From assembly GCA_023415775.1 (NCBI GenBank), contig JAEZJM010000014.1, positions 62,001 to 126,000 on the forward strand: 64,000 nt of DNA, read 5' to 3'. The position numbers and the translations under genes are program-made. This document shows positions 42,001-50,210 of this stretch, piece by piece (position 1 is the first letter of the stretch; every line of letters starts with the position of its first letter). Below the pieces are notes generated by a model. That model was not told the DNA's origin and did not search any database. It saw only the letters and a program-made list of their open reading frames with translations. The stretch is from Bacillota bacterium (lineage in GTDB: Bacteria > Bacillota > Negativicutes > Sporomusales > UBA7701).

Positions 42001-42927
42001 ATGCCCTGGTGCCCAAGCTGCCGCGAGGAGTATCGGCAGGGGTTCGAGACCTGCATCGATTGCGGGGCCGAGCTGGTGGACGAGTTGCCGCCGCCCGGGA
42101 AAAGCGTCGCGGCGGCGAAAACTGAGGCTATTTGCGACACGTTCCTGACAACTGCGGCGGACTGGCAGGAGGCCTCGGTGCTGGAATCGTTTTTCAAGGC
42201 GGCGGGAATCCCCGTGATGAAGGCCGGCGGCGACTTCTATGTGCCGCTCAAAAAGCTGGAGGACGCCCAGGGCATCGTCGATGGCATCCGAAGCACCGCC
42301 GGGGAGATGGACGGGCAGGAAGCTCCCGCCAAAGGGGCCGGGGAGTACCGGCCGCAGAACCGGAAGAACCGGCGGCCGATTCCGCAGGGGGATAGCCATA
42401 CGCTATGGTGCCCGCGCTGCGGGACGGAGTACCGGCAGGGGTTCAGGCTGTGCGGCGACTGCGGCGCGAAGCTGGTGGAGAGCCCGGAGGAAATCGTCGA
42501 GGATGAGCCGCCCGCGGAGGGCGACGATGGAATAAGCTCGTTCTGCGACGCTTATCTGGCCACGGTGACCGGCAGCGCGGAGGCCGAGACGGCCCTGTCG
42601 GCGCTGAACGAGGACGGCATTCCGGCGGTGAAGGCCAGGGGCGGCTCCGGGGTGGATATCTATGTGCCGGAAGAATGGCTGGACGCCGCCCGCGATGTCG
42701 TCGGCGGCATCCGGGGGATAGCAATATACGACAAGACGAGCGGCGAGGAAGACGCAGGCTCAGGGGAACCGCCCCCGCCGGGCGCAGGCGGGAGCGGCCG
42801 TCTTTGGTGCCTCAATTGCCGGGTGGAGTACTGGCAGGAGGGGGCTTCCGTCTGCAACGATTGCGGCGCCAAGCTCGTGGACCCGGCCGGGAGGGGGCAA
42901 GGCGGGCACTTGGTACGCCTGAAGTAA
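42001..42927 (+). CDS. Zinc-ribbon protein with two putative signal-transducing domains
   Basis: 308 residues arranged as three zinc ribbons (WCPSCREEYRQGFETCIDCG, WCPRCGTEYRQGFRLCGDCG, WCLNCRVEYWQEGASVCNDC) alternating with two repeats of a DUF2007-like fold (CDTFLTTAADWQEASVLESF and CDAYLATVTGSAEAETALSA, each ending in a YVP motif). No membrane segment. Starts 25 bases after mscL, so likely co-transcribed. It may respond to metal, redox or volume stress, which is inferred. Confidence 0.75.
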   Translation: MPWCPSCREEYRQGFETCIDCGAELVDELPPPGKSVAAAKTEAICDTFLTTAADWQEASVLESFFKAAGIPVMKAGGDFYVPLKKLEDAQGIVDGIRSTAGEMDGQEAPAKGAGEYRPQNRKNRRPIPQGDSHTLWCPRCGTEYRQGFRLCGDCGAKLVESPEEIVEDEPPAEGDDGISSFCDAYLATVTGSAEAETALSALNEDGIPAVKARGGSGVDIYVPEEWLDAARDVVGGIRGIAIYDKTSGEEDAGSGEPPPPGAGGSGRLWCLNCRVEYWQEGASVCNDCGAKLVDPAGRGQGGHLVRLK

Positions 42928-43010
42928 AGTAAAAAATCCATGCCCGCTTCGTGCAGTGCATGGGTTTTTGCGGATTTGGATGGCGGCGGTGAGGCGTGAC
43001 CTTGTGAATC
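42923..43010 (+). repeat. Dispersed repeat family 3, copy after the zinc-ribbon gene
   Basis: AAAAAATCCATGCCCGC hairpin followed by CGGATTTGGATGG and GTGAGGCGTG. The final GATACAAAAG hairpin is missing. It covers the stop codon and probably serves as terminator. Confidence 0.65.
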
Positions 43011-43106
43011 CATCTTTTTTGCCGGGCTAAGGAGGATAAGTTTACAAAAACCGGAGCAAGCGCTTCCCTCTAAGCATTAGCCAGCCGACAGCCGGGAGGA
43101 ATTACT

Positions 43107-44342
43107 GTGAATATCCGATGTTCATTACCCATTTCTGCTTTTTGTCTATTCGTTATTTTAGTTGTTATTTTAACTTGTTCGCCAACAGGCTACAGCCATG
43201 AAAAGAACAGCCAGCTTTTGAAGGTCGCAACGTTCGAGGGCGGCACCGCCTACAGAACCAGCGATAATGTTTACTGGGTGTTAAGTTTGACCGGTACCTG
43301 GCGGGAAATGGGCCGGCAGTATGGCGGACTTGTCCGGGAAGATTTGCGCCAATTCTATCAGGAAATAACCGAGGATGTGGCGGCCCGTGGCATTGATAAA
43401 AAAGAGCAGCTTGAAGCTGCGAAAGATTTCGCCGATAGTTTAGACGATAATCTTCGGGAATTGCTGACAGGCATTTCTGAAACCTCAGGGCTTAGTAAGG
43501 ATGAGGTTTTGCTTTTGAACGCCGGAATGCTCAATCTCTCTAACGCCGTGTTAGGACCTGTAGTTCCCAGCGCGTGCAGCGGTTTGGCCGCCTGGGGCGA
43601 TTATACCCCGGATGGCAGTATGGTATTCGGAAGAAACTGGGATATTGACAGAGAAAGCATGAAACAGTACATGAAATACTTGTCTGTTGTCGTGTTCAAT
43701 GCCGATTCGGGAAACGGCATTGCCAACGTCCATCCCCTCGGCAATGTTTACCTTGAGACAGGGATGAATAGCAAAGGCCTGTTTCTTGAATTGAATAATG
43801 GCGTGTATTCCGACACCAACATCTTCGAAGATCGTGAAAATAGTGTTTCCACATTGGTTTCGGTTCTCAACCGATGCAGCACTATCGCGGGAGCAGCCGC
43901 TTATCTCGCGGCTATACCGGCAGATATGTCGTATATTATTCAACTTGCCGATGCGCAAGACTGCGTCTCCGTTGAAAGGCCGACTTTCGGTAGCCGAGTT
44001 AGGCGCAGCGAACAAAATGGCGTATTGGCGGCGTATAACAGTTTTGTTCCCCCGTACCCGCAAGAATGGGAAGGAAAGGTAGCTGCGCCGCGGAGCCCGA
44101 AGGAAGATCCGCGCTATCAGAATCTTCTTAGCCTTGCCAATTCCAAGGAGTTTTACGGAAAGCTCGATCCGGCGGGAATGAAAAGACTGCTGGACATTCA
44201 GGTGCAAAACGGCGGAGCGACACATAGAGGCAGTGTATTGCAGGTTATCGCGACGCCGAAGGATATGAAGCTGTGGATTCGCGGTCTGGATTATTCCGAC
44301 TGGCAGGAAGTTGACTTGAAAGGCTTGTTCAAAAATAAGTAG
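43107..44342 (+). CDS. C45-family Ntn hydrolase/acyltransferase, exported
   Basis: 411 residues from GTG (GGGAGG upstream) with a signal peptide or anchor (about 8-25). The C45 (IAT-like) autoprocessing family landmark is VPSACSGLAAWG with C157 as predicted N-terminal nucleophile after self-cleavage, then GSMVFGRNWDID. Upstream residues about 55-75 have the family's GTWREMGRQYGGL. Family members cut or transfer amide bonds, for example penicillin acyl groups or N-acyl amino acids; the substrate here is unknown. Confidence 0.83.
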   Translation: MNIRCSLPISAFCLFVILVVILTCSPTGYSHEKNSQLLKVATFEGGTAYRTSDNVYWVLSLTGTWREMGRQYGGLVREDLRQFYQEITEDVAARGIDKKEQLEAAKDFADSLDDNLRELLTGISETSGLSKDEVLLLNAGMLNLSNAVLGPVVPSACSGLAAWGDYTPDGSMVFGRNWDIDRESMKQYMKYLSVVVFNADSGNGIANVHPLGNVYLETGMNSKGLFLELNNGVYSDTNIFEDRENSVSTLVSVLNRCSTIAGAAAYLAAIPADMSYIIQLADAQDCVSVERPTFGSRVRRSEQNGVLAAYNSFVPPYPQEWEGKVAAPRSPKEDPRYQNLLSLANSKEFYGKLDPAGMKRLLDIQVQNGGATHRGSVLQVIATPKDMKLWIRGLDYSDWQEVDLKGLFKNK

Positions 44343-44448
44343 GGCCAGAGGCAACGAATGAAAGCCAAGCTGGGTGTATTGTCGATGCGGCTGGTACCAA
44401 TACTGTAGCGCGGAAAACGGCCTCGGCGGGCGGTGGCGCATTAATTAT

Positions 44449-44516
44449 GCCGACGCCGCGGGTGGCAAACCCCAAAGCGCCAGATAGGCGCGGATTTGGC
44501 AGCGAATAACGAAACG
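44449..44516 (+). repeat. Dispersed repeat family 2, copy 2
   Basis: GCCGACGCCGCGGGTGGCAA then CGCCAGATAGGCGCGGATTT. The rest of the 44343-44520 gap is non-coding. Confidence 0.65.
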
Positions 44517-44520
44517 CAAG

Positions 44521-44549
44521 AACCCCGGCCTTTCCCCGGCCGGGGTTTT
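44521..44549 (-). terminator. Bidirectional terminator
   Basis: AACCCCGGCC and GGCCGGGGTT around seven bases with A and T runs on the sides; 20 bases past the stop of the UGA-containing gene. Confidence 0.8.
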
Positions 44550-44568
44550 GAAGTGTGCCGCCGGGATT

Positions 44569-44871
44569 TTATTTGCTCCCGGCGAAGCCCAGCAGGATGA
44601 GCTTGGTGCCGACGCCGCCGGTAACGACGTCGATGCGGGCGCCGGCGGCGCCTTTGACGGCATTGTGAACATAGACGGACGTTCCGTCGAGGCTCATTTT
44701 TTCGTAGGCGTAAAGCTCGGATTGTTCAGGCATGCCCCATCGCACGGATGGGATGTCTCGCGACTGAGCGCCGCCTCAGCTGTAACAGATTTGCGTGTCC
44801 AGGCCGACGGTGACGGTGTTGCCGCGCTCGGCGATGGTTTTTTGCGCCTTCGGCGTTATTTTCAGGTTCAT
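44569..44871 (-). CDS. Probable selenoprotein of the HesB-like / CC-Se motif family (in-frame UGA)
   Basis: The reverse strand reads 100 codons from ATG 44871 (GAGGAGG eight bases upstream) to TAA 44569 with one in-frame TGA at codon 32 (44776-44778). Around it the protein reads QICYS-Sec-GGAQ, then IPSVRWGMPE and a sensible C-terminal half (VYVHNAVKGAAGARIDVV). Coding quality is equal on both sides of the TGA. Small HesB/IscA-like proteins with a Cys-Cys or Cys-Sec motif are known in selenium-using Firmicutes; their function is unclear, perhaps metal or sulfur handling. A hairpin suited to a bacterial SECIS follows the UGA. It lies 46 bases downstream of the BenE gene on the same strand. A pseudogene is the alternative. 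Confidence 0.78.
44736..44752 (-). promoter_or_regulatory. Putative bacterial SECIS element
   Basis: In the mRNA, CCCAUC and GAUGGG form a 6-bp stem around the loop CGUGC. The loop is about 29-34 bases after the UGA and has G among its first two bases, both in line with known bacterial SECIS rules. Confidence 0.6.
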
Positions 44872-44917
44872 TTTCTGCACCTCCTCATTTTTACGGGTCA
44901 GCAGGCCGCGCCGGCGA

Positions 44918-46177
44918 TCAGTTGTTTTCGATATAGCGGGCGATTATTGTTCCGGCGAGCAATGACCATACCGGAGCGCTGATATTTAGGATGGTGATGT
45001 TCGCCAGCGCGATCATGAAGGCAAAGGTGGCGCTAAGCTTCATCGACGGCCGGGAAAAGCTGATTTGCAGGCTGTTTATAAAGACGCCGAGCAAGGCGAA
45101 CCCGCCGAGGATGGCGATAAACGGGGCGGGCAGGGCCTGGATCCAGGGGACAAGCTGCCACGCGAACAGGCCGAATATAAGGATTATGGTGCCGGAGACA
45201 ACCGCCGCCATATAGCGCTTTTCCTTGGGGCCCGCTTCTTCGCCGGCGCAGATGGCGGTCATCATGCCGCCGATATTGGCGGACTGGCCGCCGAAGATGC
45301 CGGCGATGGCGGAAAAGAGACCGCTGACGGCGACGATCCGATTGACCGGGGGGCGATAGTCGTTTTGCTCTAACGCGCCGAGCCCAACCGCGCAGTCATT
45401 GCTTAGAATGAGCAGGGCCAGGGGAAGCGCGACGGAGAGGAAGCCGGCCAGGCTGAACTCGGGAGCCTGCGCCTGCGGAAGGGCGAAGGCGGCCGCCATG
45501 CCCGCGCCGCCGATATTGTGGGACAGAAGCAGGAGAACGCACCCGGCGGCAATGGCCGCCAGCATGGGGGGAATACGCTTGGCGCGCTTGCTGAAATAGA
45601 AGAAGACCAGTAAGGCGCCGCCGCCGACCAGCAGAAACTGGCTGGTGGAAACGATGAAGCTAATCATGTATTTGGTGATCATGCCGGCCAGCATCGCGGA
45701 GATAATTTCCCGGGGAACATAGGCAAATAGTTTGGCGAAGGCGCCCAGAGACCCGACCGCGAGGATTAATAGACCGGAGAGAAGATAAGCGCCGATGAGC
45801 TCGGGGTAGGTGAATTGGCTGGTGACTGTGGCCAAAAAGGCTACGCCGGTGATCGAATGAGCCCCGACGATGGGTATGCGATAGCGCAGCGGCAATATAA
45901 TACCGAGAATGCCGCCGCCGACATATACCGCAAAAAACCAGAGTACCGTCTGATATGTCGAAAAGTTCCCTTTCGCCGCCGCCTCTAAGATGATGGCCGG
46001 GGGACCGGTGATCGCCAGTAAGGAGGTAACAATTCCTGCTGCGATGTTTCTTTGGTTTAAATCGCGTAAAGGGTTTGCAAAGACGCTCAGATATAGTCCT
46101 CCTCCACGGAATAAAAGCTGTTGTCTTTTGCCGTCGCTCGGCCTTGAAGATGTAATCGCATTTTTGGCATTGCGCAA
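44918..46177 (-). CDS. BenE-family permease (benzoate/H+ symporter type)
   Basis: 419 residues from the first in-frame TTG at 46177, about 11-12 membrane segments. BenE-type landmarks are LRDLNQRNIAAGIVTSLLAITGPPAIILEAAAKGNF and NDCAVGLGALEQNDYRPPVNRI. The real start is uncertain: the best RBS (GGAGGAGGA) would favour a CTG near 46090, giving a protein that begins near LSVFANPLRDLNQ, as family members do. Substrate may be benzoate or another aromatic or organic acid, with no catabolic genes nearby. It has its own promoter at 46270-46298. Confidence 0.85.
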   Translation of the reverse strand: MRNAKNAITSSRPSDGKRQQLLFRGGGLYLSVFANPLRDLNQRNIAAGIVTSLLAITGPPAIILEAAAKGNFSTYQTVLWFFAVYVGGGILGIILPLRYRIPIVGAHSITGVAFLATVTSQFTYPELIGAYLLSGLLILAVGSLGAFAKLFAYVPREIISAMLAGMITKYMISFIVSTSQFLLVGGGALLVFFYFSKRAKRIPPMLAAIAAGCVLLLLSHNIGGAGMAAAFALPQAQAPEFSLAGFLSVALPLALLILSNDCAVGLGALEQNDYRPPVNRIVAVSGLFSAIAGIFGGQSANIGGMMTAICAGEEAGPKEKRYMAAVVSGTIILIFGLFAWQLVPWIQALPAPFIAILGGFALLGVFINSLQISFSRPSMKLSATFAFMIALANITILNISAPVWSLLAGTIIARYIENN

Positions 46178-46269
46178 GGATGTGCTCGCTGTCTTCTCGG
46201 TGGTATGCGCCCGACCATCGGCAAATGCTTTGCAGGATGGGTACGACGGATTTACCTTCCTGTACCGTA

Positions 46270-46298
46270 ATTATATAGGGCATACTGCTTATGCACAA
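46270..46298 (-). promoter_or_regulatory. Sigma-A-type promoter of the BenE gene
   Basis: Reverse strand TTGTGC (46293-46298) and TATAAT (46270-46275), 17 bases apart. The start near 46262 leaves a leader of 85 to 170 bases depending on the start codon. Confidence 0.75.
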
Positions 46299-46376
46299 GC
46301 AACTATGAAATTTATGAGTTACTTATGAATGTGAAGGTTTATTTACGGGCGGGTCGTTGCCCTGCCGAGGAAGAGC

Positions 46377-46424
46377 GCCGACGCAGCGTGCGGCAAACTC
46401 CGCGACGCCAGGAAGGCGCGGCTG
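46377..46424 (+). repeat. Dispersed repeat family 2, copy 3
   Basis: GCCGACGCAGCGTGCGGCAA then CGCCAGGAAGGCGCGGCTGG. It fills most of the gap between BenE and the following gene with the terminator below. Confidence 0.65.
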
Positions 46425-46447
46425 GAGCACCGATTTATCCGGACACG

Positions 46448-46477
46448 AAAACCCGGCCAGTATGAGGGCCGGGTTTT
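46448..46477 (-). terminator. Terminator after the 46496 chemoreceptor gene
   Basis: AAAACCCGGCC and GGCCGGGTTTT with an 8-base loop, 19 bases past the stop. Confidence 0.85.
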
Positions 46478-46495
46478 GGTATTCAGCGCTGCGGC

Positions 46496-47680
46496 TTACG
46501 ACGATTTGGTCAGTTGCAGCGTGATTTCGCAGACTTCTTCGCTTTCTTTGCGGATATTTTCAATGGCTGTGAAGATTTCCATGATCTGCGTGTTTTCCTG
46601 CTGCGATGCTTGCGATATCGCGGTGAATAGTTGCTGATTCTCCTGCATTTCGCCGGTGAGGGTTCCCATTGCCGACGCTATCTGGGTGACCGCTTCCCGG
46701 ATGCTGCCGACCGCCTGGCGGATGGTGTCGGTCGAGGTCTGGCTTTCGGCCGCGAGTTTGCCCACTTCTTTGGCGACGACGGCAAAGCCGCGCCCTGCTT
46801 CGCCCACCCGGGCGGCCTCAATGGTGGCGTTGAGGGCAAGCAGGTTGGTCTGCCCGGATATGTGTTTTATGGCTTCGACGATATTGCCGATGCTTTTCGC
46901 CGCTACCGCCAAGGTATCCGATAGGTTCTTCACGTGTTCGAGGGTGGTCATGCCGTGGCTGAATCTTACGGTCAGTTTATCGAAAGACGCCGTTTCGTCC
47001 TGGACGGACCGGGCTCTCTGCTGGGTGATGGCGGAAATCTGCTGCATCTTTTCCATGAGATGGTTCATGCCGCTGACGACTTTATTGGACAGTTGCCGGT
47101 AGCTGAACAGGGTGACCCATTTCATGAGCTCGCAGGCCGACCTGATTTCGATCATCCTCTGGGCGGCGATTATCCGGCAGGCGGGGTTCATGTGTTGCCG
47201 ATATTTCTGCTGCAATGCGCCTCTTTCGCCCACGAGCGTCACGGGGCCGATGATTATTTCCGCCTTGCCCAGCAGGTCTGCGATTTCGCCGTCGGCGATT
47301 TCTTCGAAGGGGATATGCTCGAAGCGTAGGTGGTCTATGCCGTTGGTGGTGCATTGGTCGGCGACCATTTTCGTAAATTGCGCCGTGTTGCCGAATATGT
47401 GAACGGTTTGTTCCCTGGGCAGCTTCGCCAGCTCGATGAAGTAGTGGGTGTAGGGGAAGAGGTCAATGCCGACCAGTTTCTCTTCCGGTATGAATTTCGC
47501 CAACTCGCCGCGGCGCTGCGAAACGCAGACAAAGAGGTCGGCCGCGTCAGGGCCGGCGAGCTTACCAAGCGGGCATCCCTGAACAGAGATGCTTTCTCCG
47601 AGCACTTGCCTGACAATCCCCACTACCTCGTCAGCGACCAACTGATCGCCAGCCACTGTCATGACTTTGATATCCTGCAC
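46496..47680 (-). CDS. Soluble chemoreceptor-like protein with unusual N-terminal sensor
   Basis: 394 residues, no membrane segment. Residues about 1-190 form an alpha/beta domain with no clear family (IKVMTVAGDQLVADEVVGIV, ADLFVCVSQRRGELAKFI, KAEIIIGPVTLVGERGAL); the layout is reminiscent of PrpR-type activator N-termini. The C-terminal MCP signalling domain has ISGQTNLLALNATIEAARVGEAGRGFAVVAKEV. It may be a cytoplasmic sensor feeding CheA. The N-terminal call is tentative. Confidence 0.78.
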   Translation of the reverse strand: MQDIKVMTVAGDQLVADEVVGIVRQVLGESISVQGCPLGKLAGPDAADLFVCVSQRRGELAKFIPEEKLVGIDLFPYTHYFIELAKLPREQTVHIFGNTAQFTKMVADQCTTNGIDHLRFEHIPFEEIADGEIADLLGKAEIIIGPVTLVGERGALQQKYRQHMNPACRIIAAQRMIEIRSACELMKWVTLFSYRQLSNKVVSGMNHLMEKMQQISAITQQRARSVQDETASFDKLTVRFSHGMTTLEHVKNLSDTLAVAAKSIGNIVEAIKHISGQTNLLALNATIEAARVGEAGRGFAVVAKEVGKLAAESQTSTDTIRQAVGSIREAVTQIASAMGTLTGEMQENQQLFTAISQASQQENTQIMEIFTAIENIRKESEEVCEITLQLTKSS

Positions 47681-47868
47681 GCCGACTCCTCCACTTCTGT
47701 GTTCTCAATGCTCTCAGAGCTTATTGCGCCCCAGTTGGCAAATTTGTGCCAAAATTGGTTTTTAAGTGTTATTTCGACAAATAATTGCCTAAACCTCCAG
47801 TAAATAGATTATGGCGGAGCAGCCGGCGCAGGAACGGGGCACCGTCTGTTATTGTGACGAGACGCAGA

Positions 47869-47892
47869 AACCCCGGTCTAACGACCGGGGTT
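47869..47892. terminator. Hairpin after the dCache chemoreceptor gene
   Basis: AACCCCGGTC and GACCGGGGTT around TAAC. Short T-run on the plus side; it lies 100 bases beyond the MCP stop in a gap without genes (47681-47991). Confidence 0.6.
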
Positions 47893-47991
47893 GGTTTGTG
47901 GGGAGGAGAGATAGTATTTTTTCCTGGTAGGGCTCGAGAAGAAATTTTTGGCGGAGATTAATGAGGTTGGGGCCGAACTCGGCTTCACGTT

Positions 47992-49968
47992 TTACAGCCG
48001 GAATTTGGCGACGGCCGCCTGGAGGTCCTGGGCCAGTCCGGCCAGCGCCTCGCTCGATGTGGCGATTTCCTCCATCGAGGCCAGCTGCTCCTCGGTGGCT
48101 GCCGATACGCTCTGCGCTTCATCGGATGACTTTTTGCTGAGTGCGTCGATCCGGTTGACGGCCTCGACGATCCTTTGGCTGCCCAAGGCCATTTCCTGGA
48201 TAGCCTGCGAAATCTGTTTGATCTGGCCGTTGACTTCGGTCACCATGCCCGTTATTTCACGGAAGGTCACACCAGCCGCATTTACGACTTCCGCGCCTGT
48301 TTTTACTTCTTGGGTGCCTTGCTGCATGGCCTCGACCGCTTTGTCGGTGTCGAGCTGGGTATCGCTTATTAGGCCGGCGATTTTTTTCGCCGCCTCTTCG
48401 GATTGTTCGGCGAGTTTGCGCACTTCTTCCGCCACGACGGCGAAACCCCGGCCCTGTTCTCCGGCGCGGGCGGCCTCGATGGCGGCGTTGAGGGCGAGGA
48501 GATTGGTCTGGCCGGCAATTCCGGAGATGGTGTCGACGATCTGGCCGATTTCTTTCGAGCGTTCACCCAGCTTGGCGACCACTGCCGCCGAATTGTCGAC
48601 CGTCTGCTCGATCCGCTCCATCTGGCTGATGGCTTTATCGACAGCGGCACCGCCGGCGGCGGCTTTTTCCGCCACCCGCCCGGACTGGCTGGCGACAGTG
48701 CCGGAGTTGGCGGCGATTTGCTGGATGCCTGCCGACAGCTCGGCTACTGTTGCGGCAGCTTCGTCGGCGGCGTTTATCTGCTCTGCGGCCCCGCCGGCGA
48801 CTTCCTGGATGGAGACGGCGATTTGGTTGCTCGCCTGGGAAGATTGCCCGGCGCTGGCGGTGAGCTGTTGCGAGGAAGCCGCCAGATGCTCGGATTTGGC
48901 GGAGATTTGCCTGATGAGGGCGCCGATATTCTGGGCCATTTTTTCAAAGCTTTGGGCCAGGCGGCCGATTTCGTCGTTCGTGCTGATGCCTAAGTTTGCC
49001 TGGGATAAGTCGCCGCCGGCGATTTTTTGGGCTGCTGCCTCAAGCGATTGGATGGGGCGGGCGATGCGCCGGGCAAACCAGCTGATGGCGATGCCGGCGA
49101 GGAGCATGACGACGACGATTGTCACGAGGGAGATTGTTGTAAGGGCCGAGAGTACGCCGGTTATTTCCGCCGTCGGCACGGTTAGGGCCAACGACCAGCC
49201 CGTTCCCGGTACGGGGGCGTAGGAGATCATTTTTTCGGCGCCGTCCCATTTATAGCTAGCAACACCGGTTTCGCCCTTGACCATTCGCCCGGTCACGTCG
49301 CGGATGGCTTGGGGATATTTTTCATCGGTCAGGGAGTTGGCTTTCATTACGAGGTCCTTGTTGGCGTGGATAATCATCAGGCCGTCGCCCCGAACGACGT
49401 AGGCGCTGCCTGTATGGCCGACCTTGATCCCCAGAATCCGTTTTTCCAGTTCCTCAATGTAAATGGAGCCGACGAGAACTCCGGTAACTACGTTGCCGCT
49501 TTTGATAGGCGTGGCGAGGACGACGACCGATTTGCCTGTTGTCATCGATTTAAGGGGATCGGAGATCGAGGTGGCGCCTTTCATGCCGGCCTGGAAGTAG
49601 GCCCGGCTGCTCAGATTGCCTTTGGTCCCTTTCGTGTCGACGAGGGTTCCATCGGGCGTGATCCAGAAGATATTCTCGTAAATCCCGCTGTTATTTTTCA
49701 TTTCCGAGCCGATATAGGCCAGCATGGCTTCCTGGTTGCCGCCGGACATTACCGGGGAGCGCGCGATGGCGTGCATTTCCGTTTTGCGGATATCGAACCA
49801 ATTGCCGAGTCCTTCGGCGGTGGACACCGACATTGTTTGGAGCTCCTCCACGACATTGTCGGTGACGATCGCCCGGGCCCGCCAGTAGTTGAGCCCGCCC
49901 AGGGCGGCGAGGGCCACCAGGACGATAGCCAGAATAGTAACTGTGAGTTTTGCTTGAATAGTTTTCAC
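47992..49968 (-). CDS. Methyl-accepting chemotaxis protein with dCache sensor
   Basis: 658 residues from a GTG (TGGAGGAC upstream); the frame is open to an ATG at 50007. Membrane segment about 6-26, a double-Cache periplasmic sensor (with WFDIRKTEMHAIARSP, FWITPDGTLVDTKG, YVVRGDGLMIIHAN), second segment near 277-299, HAMP, and the signalling domain with GIAGQTNLLALNAAIEAARAGEQGRGFAVVAEEV. dCache receptors typically bind amino acids or carboxylates. Ligand unknown. Confidence 0.95.
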   Translation of the reverse strand: MKTIQAKLTVTILAIVLVALAALGGLNYWRARAIVTDNVVEELQTMSVSTAEGLGNWFDIRKTEMHAIARSPVMSGGNQEAMLAYIGSEMKNNSGIYENIFWITPDGTLVDTKGTKGNLSSRAYFQAGMKGATSISDPLKSMTTGKSVVVLATPIKSGNVVTGVLVGSIYIEELEKRILGIKVGHTGSAYVVRGDGLMIIHANKDLVMKANSLTDEKYPQAIRDVTGRMVKGETGVASYKWDGAEKMISYAPVPGTGWSLALTVPTAEITGVLSALTTISLVTIVVVMLLAGIAISWFARRIARPIQSLEAAAQKIAGGDLSQANLGISTNDEIGRLAQSFEKMAQNIGALIRQISAKSEHLAASSQQLTASAGQSSQASNQIAVSIQEVAGGAAEQINAADEAAATVAELSAGIQQIAANSGTVASQSGRVAEKAAAGGAAVDKAISQMERIEQTVDNSAAVVAKLGERSKEIGQIVDTISGIAGQTNLLALNAAIEAARAGEQGRGFAVVAEEVRKLAEQSEEAAKKIAGLISDTQLDTDKAVEAMQQGTQEVKTGAEVVNAAGVTFREITGMVTEVNGQIKQISQAIQEMALGSQRIVEAVNRIDALSKKSSDEAQSVSAATEEQLASMEEIATSSEALAGLAQDLQAAVAKFRL

Positions 49969-50210
49969 GAAATCAGTCCTCCAAAATGGGCCGGAACCCT
50001 TCTGCATGTAATCTTATAGTAGATGCAAGGCGCGTGCCAATATCGGCGCGCGTCTGTGGGAGAAAGCCCGGAAGCTTATATTTGCGCGAGCAAAACGAAT
50101 TTATTCTTTCTTGCCGGGCACGAGGTTTATATGCAATATGCGACAAAATGGCGCAATTATTGCAATTTGGGGGTAGGGGGCGGGGCCTTTGTGCAGGGTG
50201 AGCTGTCCGC

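Noticed and set aside
45660..46298. A 212-residue reverse-strand frame overlapping BenE
   Set aside because: Its start lies upstream of the predicted -10 and most of it is another frame of the BenE gene.
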